Made by a program: the position numbers and the translations under genes. Shown here in pieces: positions 1 to 8,746 of a stretch of 29,692 nt of DNA. The stretch's first letter is position 1. The number at the start of each line of letters is the position of its first letter. Location: positions 1 to 29,692 of the IMG/VR virus record IMGVR_UViG_3300044742_000179. One strand, 5' to 3'. The notes under the pieces were generated by a model that was not told the DNA's origin, searched no databases, and saw nothing but the letters and a program-made list of their open reading frames with translations. Origin of the DNA: a virus.

Positions 1-54
1 CACGCGCTGACGACCAAGCAACTTGAAATTCAAACACCCCCAAGCAAGTTCTAA
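1..54 (+). CDS. C-terminal end of an upstream gene (partial)
   Basis: Frame 1 is open from the window edge to a TAA at 52-54 and would give the last 17 residues of a protein, ending TPPSKF. The other two + frames close within the first 24 nt. The stop lies 15 nt before the sheath start, a normal operon spacing. Too little is visible to name the product. In P2-like phages the genes upstream of the sheath encode baseplate or tail-fibre proteins, so one of those is possible. Confidence 0.45.
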   Translation, partial: HALTTKQLEIQTPPSKF

Positions 55-69
55 CAGGAGTGACCCACT

Positions 70-1830
70 ATGGCTGATCCGACCTTTGGTATTAGTATCC
101 GTAGAGTAGACGAAGGTGCGCGTCCTGTTATGGCCGCTGACCTTTCGACAATCGGCATCGTCGGACCGGCACCGTTGGCCGACCCGACTGCGTATCCGCT
201 CGACACACCGGTTTTCGTTAATTCTAACGACACCACCAAGACAAAGAAACTCGGCGAAGCCGGGTATCTGTCTGATGCTGTTCGTGGCATCAACGACCAG
301 CTTGGTGAAACGCAGTTTGCTGCACGCATCGTTATCGTGCGAACGGCAGAAGGTACCTCTGTAGATCCAGCCATCAAGTTGCAGCAGACGATTTCCAAGA
401 TCGCCGGCGACAGCTTGAACGGCACCGGCATGTGGGCGTTTCTCAAGTCGGCAGCGAAATTGGGATTCACCCCTCGTATCTTGACTGCTCCTGGATATAC
501 GAGCCAGATGGCCAACGGTGTCGGTGCCATCGAACGGACCGTGCCGGGGACGACTTACGTGCAGGACCATCTTTATCCCATCACGTTTAGCGGCGGTGGT
601 CCGAACGCTGTTCAGGCTGTCGGTCATGCTTATGGTATGTCGGACGGATCATTGGGAACTGTCTCGCTGGATCTTCCCGGTGCGTGGTATGATACTCCGC
701 CAACCGTTGCGGCTCCTGCTCCAGGACGAAGAGTAACGGCGGCGGCAGTGGCGATCGGTGGTATCGGCTATCAAGTTGGCGAGCAGCTGATGCTTCCCAA
801 CGGCGTGGTCTTGACTGTGGCCACGGTCAGCACCGGTTCCGTTTTGACGGCGACCGTCACCAATGCAGGCTTCCTGGTCGGTACCGAAACTCCGAGCGTG
901 ACTCCAGAAGAACCTATCAGCACGTCTGGCTCTGGCAACGGAGCGGCGTTCACCTTGACATGGGTATCGACTGGAACAACCGCGACCTATACCGCGGAGC
1001 TCGTGGCGGGTGCCAATCCGGTTGTGGCGGGTGCCACGGCGGTCTGCAACCAACTGATGGGCCACATGATCGTCGAGAGCGCAGGCTCTTCGATGCAGAA
1101 CGATATCGACTGGCGTGAGACGATGCAGTCGCAACGGCTTATTCCGTTGTCCGGCGGTTGCCGTGTCATGGATCCGCTGACTTCGTTCATTGTGATCCGT
1201 CCATTGGCACCCCGCATGGCGGGCATCATGGTCGCGCGAGATCACGCAACCGGTGCGCCGTTCCATAGCGCGGCGAACCAACCCGTGCAGGGCATCATCT
1301 CGCCGAACCGAGAAATCGGTTTCAGCCTGACCGACTCGGCCAACGAAGCTCAGGAACTTCTGGCTGCCAATATCGGCGTGCTGATCCGCGGTGAAGTCGG
1401 TGACGATTTCGCTATTGCGGCAGGCGGCTTCGTTCTCATCAGCACGGACAACGCTGGCGAGGATGAACTGTGGAGGATGTACAACGTGATGCGTGGCCGA
1501 GACTATATCCACCTCGGCATGCTGCGTGCGCTGCGCTGGTATCTGGGCCGTTACAACATCATCGGTCACACGGTGCAGGCCATCCTGAATACCATGAAGT
1601 TCTTCCTGCGCGACCTGCAGGCCGATCAGCACATCCTCGGCTATCAGGTTGGCTTCAAGGCTGAAGGCAATTCGCCAGAGCAGATTCGCCTTGGCAAGTT
1701 GACCGTCGGCTTCAAGGCCGAGGAGCCGCCAGTGCTGAAGCACCTGACCATCGAGTCTTCCCGTTACCGGGAAGCCATCGACGCCATGGTGGCAGACCTT
1801 GCATCCCAGCTGAACCTCTCGACGTCGTAG
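70..1830 (+). CDS. Contractile tail sheath protein (P2 FI-like)
   Basis: 586 aa; polymerises around the tail tube and contracts to drive it through the host envelope. The N-terminus (GISIRRVDEG, then a Thr-Ile-Gly-Ile-Val-Gly-Pro stretch) and the C-terminal half (IISPNREIGFSLTDS, then LWRMYNVMRGRDYIHL) follow the FI/sheath pattern: a subtilisin-like core and a C-terminal domain that contacts the tube. Residues about 220-302 form a Gly/Thr/Val-rich insertion (GGIGYQVGEQL, ATVTNAG, SGSGNGAAFTLTW) resembling a small beta module found in other phage structural proteins; it makes the protein longer than P2 FI (about 396 aa). Start ATG follows AACAGGAG. It heads the tail operon, 29 nt before the tube gene. 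Sheath identity is secure; the role of the insertion is inference. Confidence 0.93.
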   Translation: MADPTFGISIRRVDEGARPVMAADLSTIGIVGPAPLADPTAYPLDTPVFVNSNDTTKTKKLGEAGYLSDAVRGINDQLGETQFAARIVIVRTAEGTSVDPAIKLQQTISKIAGDSLNGTGMWAFLKSAAKLGFTPRILTAPGYTSQMANGVGAIERTVPGTTYVQDHLYPITFSGGGPNAVQAVGHAYGMSDGSLGTVSLDLPGAWYDTPPTVAAPAPGRRVTAAAVAIGGIGYQVGEQLMLPNGVVLTVATVSTGSVLTATVTNAGFLVGTETPSVTPEEPISTSGSGNGAAFTLTWVSTGTTATYTAELVAGANPVVAGATAVCNQLMGHMIVESAGSSMQNDIDWRETMQSQRLIPLSGGCRVMDPLTSFIVIRPLAPRMAGIMVARDHATGAPFHSAANQPVQGIISPNREIGFSLTDSANEAQELLAANIGVLIRGEVGDDFAIAAGGFVLISTDNAGEDELWRMYNVMRGRDYIHLGMLRALRWYLGRYNIIGHTVQAILNTMKFFLRDLQADQHILGYQVGFKAEGNSPEQIRLGKLTVGFKAEEPPVLKHLTIESSRYREAIDAMVADLASQLNLSTS

Positions 1831-1859
1831 CCATCATCTGTTAACAGAAGGATTCTAAA

Positions 1860-2432
1860 ATGACAGCCACTATCTACACGCTGGAAAGCGTGAACATGAT
1901 CTGCGGCGATACGGGTGACGGCACCGCTCCAGGCGTCAGCACTCACCTTGTGCTCCAGGAACTCAAGCTTCCTGGTCTCGAAGAGAACTACGTGGACCAC
2001 GCGCCCGGTGGTGCGCCGATCGCCATCGAAATCCCGACTCACATGAATCGGCTCGAGGCCACGTTCAACTTGGCCGGTTGGGATCCGGACATCATGACGT
2101 TCATCAGCCGCGAAGAGCGTCGCTACCAGCGGTTTTCTGTGTACGGCTTGATCCGAGACAGGAGAACAAGCAAAGCCCTGCAGGGTTACGCTGTCTTGGA
2201 AGGCCGCATCGGCCGTGTCAACCCGACGGCGTTCCGCAAGGGCGACCTGATGGCGCACGAGTACAGCATTCGGGCCATCACGCACTATGAGCTCTACATG
2301 CAGTTGGAAGCCGGTGAGGAACCGTGGGAGGTTTATTGGTGGGACTTCTTCACGTCCACCAAGCGCATCGGCGGCGAGGACCAGAACAAGGATCTGGTCA
2401 GGCTGCTGGCACTTCCGGCGGTGGCGACGTGA
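1860..2432 (+). CDS. Major tail tube protein (P2 FII-like)
   Basis: 190 aa. The stacked hexamers of this family form the inner tube through which DNA passes. The pattern fits P2 FII: an N-terminal segment on the gene context and subunit surface (LESVNMICGD), an HMNRLEATFNLAGWDPDIM stretch, then a beta-rich core (QRFSVYGLIRD, ALQGYAVLEGRIGRVN) and MAHEYSIRAITHYELYM near the C-terminus, where family members have a characteristic AxxYYxL-type motif. AGAAGG lies upstream of the ATG. It follows the sheath gene directly, as in P2, and its stop overlaps the GTG start of the next small gene. Assignment rests on both sequence pattern and gene order. Confidence 0.9.
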   Translation: MTATIYTLESVNMICGDTGDGTAPGVSTHLVLQELKLPGLEENYVDHAPGGAPIAIEIPTHMNRLEATFNLAGWDPDIMTFISREERRYQRFSVYGLIRDRRTSKALQGYAVLEGRIGRVNPTAFRKGDLMAHEYSIRAITHYELYMQLEAGEEPWEVYWWDFFTSTKRIGGEDQNKDLVRLLALPAVAT

Positions 2433-2590
2433 CGGTTGCCGAACTCATCAAGATTCTGGAACGCCAGGATCAAAACAAACGGGTGGTCTGCGCCGATCGG
2501 GACGGCGCAGGCACTTCCGACGACGTTGAAAACGTGGATCAGCGTGTCGACAAGGGTGAGCCGGTCATTGCAATCTGGTACTACAGGTGA
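2429..2590 (+). CDS. Small hypothetical protein between tube and chaperone genes
   Basis: 53 aa starting at a GTG that overlaps the tube stop (GTGA at 2429-2432). It begins MTVAELIKILERQDQNKRVV and ends PVIAIWYYR. The sequence suggests one helix followed by a short beta segment; no motif is recognised. A longer reading beginning at the ATG at 2324 would run inside the tube gene and has shadow-like composition, so the overlapping GTG was chosen. Its position in a tightly coupled tail operon suggests translation with the tube protein. The function is unknown. Confidence 0.65.
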   Translation: MTVAELIKILERQDQNKRVVCADRDGAGTSDDVENVDQRVDKGEPVIAIWYYR

Positions 2591-2593
2591 TGC

Positions 2594-2737
2594 ATGGGAA
2601 ATTTTCAAGACGAACTGCATGATCTAGTCGACAAGTGGGTCGCTCAGGGCGATGATCCAGAAAGCATGATCAGTGATTTGGAAAGCGAGATCGCAAGGCT
2701 CAAGGTCGCCAAGCGTCACAAGCCAGGGGACAAATGA
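2594..2737 (+). CDS. Very small acidic/helical protein
   Basis: 47 aa, starting MGNFQDELHDLVDKWVAQGD and ending AKRHKPGDK. It looks like two amphipathic helices with a basic tail. It starts 3 nt after the previous stop, and its stop overlaps the next ATG (ATGA at 2734-2737), the same coupling used throughout this genome. It is too short for standard gene-finding thresholds. No family is recognised. An accessory or chaperone role in tail assembly is only a guess from position. Confidence 0.65.
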   Translation: MGNFQDELHDLVDKWVAQGDDPESMISDLESEIARLKVAKRHKPGDK

Positions 2738-3180
2738 TTACATACGACAAACTCGGTGGACGCACCATTCAATTGTATATCCCGTTCGAATTCAACGGGA
2801 GGAAGATTGAATCCATATCATTGGCCCCGTTGCGGCTCGGTCATGTGCTGGGCTGGAACGAGGGCCAGTGGAAGAACATGATTGAGCTTCTTGTCGTCAT
2901 GGCCGGGGTCGAGGAATCCATTATTCGAGAACTGAGGTATCCAGATGCCGAGCGCGTTGTAGAAACATTTATTGGAATGCTGACGCCTGAAATACGTGCT
3001 GACATCGAGTCCGGCCGCATTCCGGTGAAGGCCGCACCTGATGTTCTCGTTACCGCCGATGAAGTCCACGGCGAAACCACCGTCAACGGCAGCGGTCGTC
3101 CTATGAATGTGACACAAGGTCCTGGTGTCCCATTGCCCATTGACACTCAACCCGGTTTTGACCTGAGTGAAGAACCATAA
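2734..3180 (+). CDS. Tail assembly chaperone (gpE/Mu gp41-like)
   Basis: 148 aa. Chaperones of this family hold the tape measure protein soluble until tube polymerisation. Residues about 20-95 match the family layout: a short beta start (IQLYIPFEFNGRKIESISL), then a helix pattern with L-R-L-G-H-V-L-G-W and a hydrophobic run M-I-E-L-L-V-V-M-A-G-V. A Pro/Gly-rich low-complexity tail follows, ending DLSEEP. It sits immediately before the tape measure gene, the classical location. Many phages make a longer chaperone by ribosomal frameshift here; the -1 frame has a TGA at 3168-3170 and no clear slippery heptamer was found, so a fusion with the downstream gene is not supported. Confidence 0.75.
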   Translation: MITYDKLGGRTIQLYIPFEFNGRKIESISLAPLRLGHVLGWNEGQWKNMIELLVVMAGVEESIIRELRYPDAERVVETFIGMLTPEIRADIESGRIPVKAAPDVLVTADEVHGETTVNGSGRPMNVTQGPGVPLPIDTQPGFDLSEEP

Positions 3181-3182
3181 AT

Positions 3183-6100
3183 ATGGCCGACCAGGAAACC
3201 AGAATCAGACTAACGGCGGAAGACAACACCGCCAAGGCGATGACGTCTGCTTCCAACAATGCCAACAAGCTGGAGAAGCAACTCAGCAAGGCATTTTCCG
3301 TTCCCCAAATTAAGTCCGTTGAATTTGCCAGGACCGCCACCACCGGTCTCGCCGCTGTTGGCACTGCCGCGACGACTACGTCTGCTGCTCTTGCTGGATT
3401 AGGGGCGGCGGGAGTAAGAGCCGGTGTCGCCATCCGCACGGGCTTCAGTTCCGTACAACGTGTGTTGAACACGACGCTGACACCCGCCATTGAAGGAGCC
3501 AACGTGGCGATGCGGTCGATGACCGCACGCATGCTCGGTGCAGCAGCAGCGGGTGAAGCCGCTCGTCGCTCGTTCCTGGGGTTTGCATCCATCGACGATC
3601 GCATGCGCCTGATGCAGAATCAAGCCGGTGCAACGCGGGAAGAAATCATAGCGACAACCAAGGCGCTTCGCAATCTGGCATCGGAAACCGGGACGCCGAT
3701 GAAACAGCTGATCGAGGGCTTCGATCAGCTGCGCGAAGGCGCCGAACTGTCCCTGAAGGAAACCGAAGCGATCTTCCCGCAAGTGGCCAAGGCTGCTCGC
3801 AGCATGGGAGCTGATGTCGAGATCCTTAGCAAGAGCATGGCCGCGATGATGCGGAACATGGGCGTGCCAGCCAAGGACGTCGGGCTCGCTTTGGACTACA
3901 TCGCCAAGGGTGTCTTTGACTTCAAGTTAAATGCCGACGAGTTGTCGCGCAACATGCCGAAGCTGACCGAGGCTATGAGCGAGTGGGGTTACAAAGGCAA
4001 AGAAGGCATCGGCCGCATGGTGGCGATCCTTGGTTCGTTCCAGAACGTAACCAAGGACACGAGTGAGTCCGTCAATTTGTTTTCCAGAACACTGGAGATG
4101 ATGGTCAGCCCGGATGTTTCCAAGCTGTTGACCAATACTGAAAAGGGAATGACGAACATCCTGCGTAATGCCCAACGACAGGGAAAGGATGTCTACGGCG
4201 TCTTCATCGGTTTGCTTAAGCAGCACAAGTATCGGGACGACGTCCTCGCCAAGTTTTCCGCCAAGGAGCGCCGGGCTATTCGCGAATCCATGAAAGACTA
4301 CGACGACATGGGCAAGCGCATCACGTCCGTCTTCAATTCTGCTGGCACCGCCATGCAGGGTTACGAAAACCGACAGGGTGGACCGCAGGCCAGGCTCGAC
4401 AAGATGATCGCGTCTGTAGACGAGCTCGGTGAAGAATTCGGGGAACTGCTGCATTCACTCGGTGCCACCGAAGGCATCAAGTGGCTCACGCAACAAATCA
4501 AAGACCTCCAGGTCGAAGTCAAGCAGTTAAGAGAACTCTATGACTATCTGTTCAAGGGCGGTGCGAAGCCGAAGTGGATGGAAAACAAGAACTGGAGCGA
4601 GACTATCTTCGGCCCGAAAGGCGCTGACAATCCGTTGAATCCGGGCAAGTCGGGCAGCCCTCGTGCAAACAAGTGGAGCGCCTTCCCCACACCGGGTGAA
4701 GAAACACGACGCGAAGCGTATAACCGAGAACGGCGTGAGCGCGAGGAAGCACAAAAGAAATTTGACGAACTCAAGAAGAAAACCGACGAGACCACCGGCG
4801 GTCTCAAGAAGATGTCGTTGGAATTAACCGATACCACCGAGGCAGTGAAGATCTGGAAGGCAGCGCTCGGCATCGGCAATCTCGGACCCGGTGGCACTCC
4901 CGGTGTCGGCTACGCGAGCGGCAGCGCGGGCGCGGGTGGCGCGCGTGTGATGCAAGCGACGTACTCGCCGGGCGGGGGCGTTCCTGGAGGAAGTCCTCCT
5001 GGAACAGGCGGCAGTCAAGGCGGCGGTACAACCGGCGGACCGGGCGGTCCCGCAGGATTGGCCGACGAAGGCGGGAAGCCGATTGACGCGGCTACGATGA
5101 AGGAGGCCGAGACTCTCGGTCGCAAGGGTGACGAGAATGGCCTGAAGCGTTTGTTCGCGTCCAGAGGCTATCGCATGTCCGGACGCGCGTGTGGCAAGGT
5201 CGCCAGTGCTTATGTCGCATCGGCCGGATTCAAGCCGCAAGCGGGTGGAGCCATCGCATCGGTCTGGCGCAAGTGGGGCGAAGCGTCGTCAGCAGAAGAC
5301 GTCAACAAGCCTGACCGTCCGTTCGGTAGCACCGTGGCAACGTACCGATCGCGTCGCTATGGCGGCGGAGTTGGTCAACCGCTGGCGACAGGCGATACGG
5401 GTGGTCACGTGATGACCATTGTTCCAGGCTCGTACAATAAGAAGGACGGCACGGTCGGTGTCGTTGATCAGTACGGTTACGGACGGCGCAAGGTTGCTGA
5501 TATGGATTTCCGTTACGCGGGTGACGCTGCGGTTGCCGCTGCACGGGAGAAAGCGCAGGGTGTCAAGACGGCGCGACCTGGCGAGGGAGCGAGTGCGCCC
5601 GGAGTGTCTGGAGTGGACAGTCCTAAGACGAAGGATGATCCGCGCGGCATGGAAGGACACATCCGCGAAACCGCCAAGAAGTACGGTATCGACCCGGATG
5701 TCGCCATGCGGGTGGCACGATCAGAGGGTCTAGGTACGTTCCAGTCTTCGGTGCCGAAAACCGGCAAGGGCAGTTACAAGGGACGTGAAGACAGTTGGGG
5801 TGCGTTCCAACTCTATATGGGCGGCGGTCTCGGCAACAGATTCCAAAAAGAAACTGGACTCGACCCACGTGATCCAGCCAATGAGAAGGCGGCCATTGAC
5901 TTTGCGCTGCGCGAGGCGGCGCAGGGAGGCAAAGGATGGAAGCCGTGGCATGGTGCCAAGAACACCGGCATCGGTCAGTTCCAGGGGATCGGCGGCAAGC
6001 CAACATCCGTAGCGAAACCGAGAGCACCGGCAGCGGCTCCAGCTGCTCCAATATCAGGAACACCCTCGCAACCGCGCGGTGACATGGATGTCCCAGTCCA

Positions 6101-6221
6101 AATGAATGTCCATGTCAAGGATACCGACATGCAGTTTGCGCGGCGCACGCTGCGCCGGGAGGCCGACCGTGAAGTCCGAGAAGCGAGGTGGAGCAGCTAC
6201 TCAGATACCGGAGCAGCATAA
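3183..6221 (+). CDS. Tail tape measure protein with embedded wall-hydrolase domains
   Basis: 1012 aa; sets tail length and leaves through the tube at infection. Residues 1-130 are coiled-coil and Ala-rich, with a hydrophobic stretch around 50-80. Residues about 135-400 resemble the tape-measure core (FASIDDRMRLMQNQAGATRE, IGRMVAILGSFQNVT). A Gly/Pro-rich linker spans about 560-635. Two enzyme-like domains follow. At about 640-785, Cys670 (GRACGKVASAY), His742 (GGHVMTIV) and Asp762 (VVDQYG) fit a papain-like NlpC/P60 or CHAP peptidase. At about 820-940, MEGHIRETAKKYGIDPDVAM with Glu848 (ARSEGLG) and WGAFQLYMGGG fits a lysozyme/transglycosylase fold. The C-terminus is basic. The tape-measure call is strong; the enzyme calls are motif-level. 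Confidence 0.9.
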   Translation: MADQETRIRLTAEDNTAKAMTSASNNANKLEKQLSKAFSVPQIKSVEFARTATTGLAAVGTAATTTSAALAGLGAAGVRAGVAIRTGFSSVQRVLNTTLTPAIEGANVAMRSMTARMLGAAAAGEAARRSFLGFASIDDRMRLMQNQAGATREEIIATTKALRNLASETGTPMKQLIEGFDQLREGAELSLKETEAIFPQVAKAARSMGADVEILSKSMAAMMRNMGVPAKDVGLALDYIAKGVFDFKLNADELSRNMPKLTEAMSEWGYKGKEGIGRMVAILGSFQNVTKDTSESVNLFSRTLEMMVSPDVSKLLTNTEKGMTNILRNAQRQGKDVYGVFIGLLKQHKYRDDVLAKFSAKERRAIRESMKDYDDMGKRITSVFNSAGTAMQGYENRQGGPQARLDKMIASVDELGEEFGELLHSLGATEGIKWLTQQIKDLQVEVKQLRELYDYLFKGGAKPKWMENKNWSETIFGPKGADNPLNPGKSGSPRANKWSAFPTPGEETRREAYNRERREREEAQKKFDELKKKTDETTGGLKKMSLELTDTTEAVKIWKAALGIGNLGPGGTPGVGYASGSAGAGGARVMQATYSPGGGVPGGSPPGTGGSQGGGTTGGPGGPAGLADEGGKPIDAATMKEAETLGRKGDENGLKRLFASRGYRMSGRACGKVASAYVASAGFKPQAGGAIASVWRKWGEASSAEDVNKPDRPFGSTVATYRSRRYGGGVGQPLATGDTGGHVMTIVPGSYNKKDGTVGVVDQYGYGRRKVADMDFRYAGDAAVAAAREKAQGVKTARPGEGASAPGVSGVDSPKTKDDPRGMEGHIRETAKKYGIDPDVAMRVARSEGLGTFQSSVPKTGKGSYKGREDSWGAFQLYMGGGLGNRFQKETGLDPRDPANEKAAIDFALREAAQGGKGWKPWHGAKNTGIGQFQGIGGKPTSVAKPRAPAAAPAAPISGTPSQPRGDMDVPVQMNVHVKDTDMQFARRTLRREADREVREARWSSYSDTGAA

Positions 6222-6475
6222 TGCGACAACCACAATGGGTCGTTACTTATCGCCATGAACAGATCGACGGTGGTGTGATGGTCGCCGAGTTCTTTCGTGG
6301 CACGCGTGAAGAGTGCATTCGCATCATGACACATTCTGGTGAGGGCGAAAACGACAAGTGTCCAACCAGCGGATGGAAAGCCGTTATGGGCACCGCTAGA
6401 AGCTGGGATGTTTTTATTGCGGACATGAACAATGAAGGTGAAGTGATTCTTGAAATTGGTTGCCCGAGGAGATAG
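6221..6475 (+). CDS. Small hypothetical tail-operon protein
   Basis: 84 aa, MRQPQWVVTYRHEQIDGG at the start and ILEIGCPRR at the end. The ATG overlaps the last base of the tape-measure TAA, and a longer reading from 6188 would overlap that gene by more, so 6221 is preferred. Predicted content is mixed alpha/beta with two Cys (ECIRIM and DKCPTSGW). No family is recognised. Location between the tape measure and gpU genes suggests a structural or assembly role, but nothing in the sequence shows it. Confidence 0.65.
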   Translation: MRQPQWVVTYRHEQIDGGVMVAEFFRGTREECIRIMTHSGEGENDKCPTSGWKAVMGTARSWDVFIADMNNEGEVILEIGCPRR

Positions 6476-6481
6476 TGCGAA

Positions 6482-7027
6482 ATGAACTACGTCCTATTCC
6501 AGTGGGGGCCGATTCAATTTCAGGTGTTCCCCTTCAACGTCAACTCCATGTCGCATGCTACCTCCGCCGACTGGGCGAAGAAAGAAATTGCCGGTGCCGC
6601 CATGCACCGGGAATGGGTGGGTGAGAACGACGAACAGATCCAGCTGAAGGGACGGGTGTTCCCGCACTATTTCGCCCGCAGATCTCGGGACGCTCAACGC
6701 AACATTCGCCATCCTATCATTGGCCCATCACCCCAGACATCTGGCGGCCGACTTCAAGAACATACCGGTGGACGGCCGAGCGCAGGTGGACTGAGTCACT
6801 TGGATGCATTGGACGAAATGCGTCGTAGAGGTATGGCGCATGTTCTGATGCGAGGAGACGGTTGGCATTTCGGCTGGTATATCATCGAGACCATGCAGCG
6901 AGCGCATTCTTTGATCGCGCAGGACGGCGTCGGGCAGATGATCGAGTTCGAAGCTTCGTTTCAGCGGGTGCCAATCCCCAATGATCAAGCTGCGCAGTTC
7001 AGTTTGCTGTGGGGGACGACGGCATGA
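6482..7027 (+). CDS. Tail terminator/completion protein, P2 gpU-like
   Basis: 181 aa. Proteins of the gpU family cap or complete the tail tube and sheath. The pattern fits well: M-x-V-L-F-Q-W-G-P-I-Q-F near the N-terminus, WVGENDEQIQLKGRVFP in the first third, and a C-terminal half with RGDGWHFGWYIIETMQ and IEFEASFQRV, where gpU proteins carry a conserved G-x-x-x-G-x-W/Y-V-I segment before a final beta strand. It lies in the canonical order after the tape measure gene, and its TGA overlaps the next ATG (ATGA at 7024-7027). Confidence 0.85.
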   Translation: MNYVLFQWGPIQFQVFPFNVNSMSHATSADWAKKEIAGAAMHREWVGENDEQIQLKGRVFPHYFARRSRDAQRNIRHPIIGPSPQTSGGRLQEHTGGRPSAGGLSHLDALDEMRRRGMAHVLMRGDGWHFGWYIIETMQRAHSLIAQDGVGQMIEFEASFQRVPIPNDQAAQFSLLWGTTA

Positions 7028-7350
7028 TTGATGTAACTTCTTACGATCTTGTAACTGTTCAAGCCGACCGTATCACGGTTGATCTTATCGTATGGCGCCG
7101 ATATCGCAATCGCGCGCCGGGTGTCATAGAAAGACTTCTAGACGACAACCCGCATCTGGCCAAGGCGCACCGCTACAGCCCGTTCCTGCCGATTGGAACG
7201 CAAGTGCGCATCCCGATTGATTTCGGCATCCTCAGCGGCGCACCGAAGATAAAATCTACGGTGGTGCTGTGGGGAACCACGCCATCCGGCGGCATGACGC
7301 AAGGGACTCCGAAAAAGCGTCTGCCTGCGGCTCCGGGGAGCGCATCGTAA
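7024..7350 (+). CDS. Tail protein X-like (LysM-type) protein
   Basis: 108 aa. The pattern YDLVTVQADRITVDLIVWRRY followed by VIERLLDDNPHLA and FLPIGTQVRIPI is the small phage tail protein X fold, which resembles a LysM domain and links the tube to the baseplate hub. The start at 7024 overlaps the gpU stop. Residues beyond about 70 are a Gly/Pro/Ser-rich extension not expected in minimal gpX (about 67 aa). Its place between gpU- and gpD-like genes is typical of P2-like tail clusters. Confidence 0.8.
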   Translation: MIDVTSYDLVTVQADRITVDLIVWRRYRNRAPGVIERLLDDNPHLAKAHRYSPFLPIGTQVRIPIDFGILSGAPKIKSTVVLWGTTPSGGMTQGTPKKRLPAAPGSAS

Positions 7351-7351
7351 G

Positions 7352-8734
7352 ATGGCCGAGCACCAAGGTTCGCGGCGGAGAGCCGCTTGTCAGATCATGG
7401 TCGGCGGGCAAAACGTTACCGCCCGCCTCAACCCGTATTTGATTTCGGTGCAGGTCGTCGACAGTTTTGAAGGTAGCATGGACAAGTGCTCTATGGAGTT
7501 AGACGATCGCAACGCTCAGCTGGTTATCCCTCCGGATGGCGAAGCGATCATGGTGGCGCTAGGCTGGGCCAACGAAGGACCGAACCTCCCCGGCAAGCTG
7601 GTCGATCTGCCGTCCGGCCGCGAACTCAAAGAGTACGAGTGGGGTGGACCGGGAATGCAGATGGTGTTTTCCGGCACGGTAACATCCGCTGAGTCCGGGT
7701 TTTCTCGCCGCGGCGGCGGCCGACGTCTATGGATCGAAGCTGAATCGGCCGACAGCCGGGGTGCGGGTAAAGAAGTTCAGCACGAGACACACGGTGAGGG
7801 ACAACAGGACGACAGCGCCGCACCATCGCAGACCAGCGGGAGCAGTGGTGGAGGCACGGGCGCGGGTGGCGGTGCCGGTGGTGCTGGTCAAATTCCGTTC
7901 ATGAAGGTGGCTGAAAGCGTATTTGGCAAGGCTGGGCTCAAGGTCAAGATGTCCCCGTCTATGATGAAGATCGCCCGGGATTTCTGGCATGTCAAAGAAA
8001 GCCCGCATCACTTCGGTCAGCACATGGCCAAGGAACTCGGCGGCTTGTTCAAGGTCGCCAATGGTACGGCGATATTTCTTAAGGCTGGAGAAGGTCTCAA
8101 CGCTGACGGTCAAACGCTGGCCGTTGTCGATGCCGAGTGGGAAGTCAATCTAATTGCTTGGCGCATTAAGCCGTTCGTAGGGCGACCGCAGTACAGCGAG
8201 GCCGCAGCGACGACATTCGATCTGCACAACGCCTCGTTCAACATTATCAAGGCGGCCATCGGCGGAACCAAACCGTTCGGGCGAGCCAAGGCTATCGCCC
8301 ATCAGATCAACCAAGTCGCCAACCAAACCAATGCCGAGCAGCAGAACCAAGGATCAACAGCGGATTCGCAATCTGGCCGCGGAACCGGATGGGCGCTGAT
8401 CAACGGCGATCCTCGGTGCGCGGCGGGTTCTATGATGAGAGTGATCGGCGCACGACCGGGTGTGGATGGCACCTATGAAATGACTGAGGTCGAGCATAAC
8501 TACACGCGCGCCGGATACACCACACGCGCTACTCTGAAGAATCCTAAGCTGGACAGAGGCGATTACAACACTTGGCCGGATGATCCCGGTGCCGGAACAC
8601 CGGTGTCGGAACCGCCAGCCGCTCCGGCACCGGAACCTGGATCGACGCCTCAGGAGATCGACAGTGGTCTCACTTTCCCAGATGAAAGCACGCCGCCACC
8701 GATTCAGATACCGCCCGGTGGTGTAAACACTTAA
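7352..8734 (+). CDS. Baseplate hub protein, P2 gpD-like (late control D family)
   Basis: 460 aa. gpD-type proteins form the hub under the tube, equivalent to T4 gp27. Residues 1-60 contain the typical opening (GGQNVTARLNPYLISVQVVD then GSMDKCSMELDDRN). About 90-125 reads MVFSGTVTSAESGFSRRGGG, matching the family strand pattern. A Gly/Ser linker near 150-180 separates the two barrel-like halves. The second half has ESPHHFGQHMAKELGG and, late, GARPGVDGTYEMTEVEHNYT, a recognisable family signature. Residues about 410-460 form a Pro-rich tail. It starts 1 nt after the previous stop and precedes the endolysin. Confidence 0.85.
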   Translation: MAEHQGSRRRAACQIMVGGQNVTARLNPYLISVQVVDSFEGSMDKCSMELDDRNAQLVIPPDGEAIMVALGWANEGPNLPGKLVDLPSGRELKEYEWGGPGMQMVFSGTVTSAESGFSRRGGGRRLWIEAESADSRGAGKEVQHETHGEGQQDDSAAPSQTSGSSGGGTGAGGGAGGAGQIPFMKVAESVFGKAGLKVKMSPSMMKIARDFWHVKESPHHFGQHMAKELGGLFKVANGTAIFLKAGEGLNADGQTLAVVDAEWEVNLIAWRIKPFVGRPQYSEAAATTFDLHNASFNIIKAAIGGTKPFGRAKAIAHQINQVANQTNAEQQNQGSTADSQSGRGTGWALINGDPRCAAGSMMRVIGARPGVDGTYEMTEVEHNYTRAGYTTRATLKNPKLDRGDYNTWPDDPGAGTPVSEPPAAPAPEPGSTPQEIDSGLTFPDESTPPPIQIPPGGVNT

Positions 8735-8746
8735 GAGGAAAACATC

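Noticed and set aside
649-1743. A 364-codon - strand open frame inside the sheath gene
   Set aside because: Composition is Arg/His/Asp-rich with no domain pattern, and the + strand sheath gene is well supported over the same region.
2734-3200. Programmed -1 frameshift joining chaperone and downstream frame
   Set aside because: The -1 frame has a TGA at 3168-3170 and no good slippery heptamer in phase was found. A shorter product with a small frameshifted end cannot be excluded.
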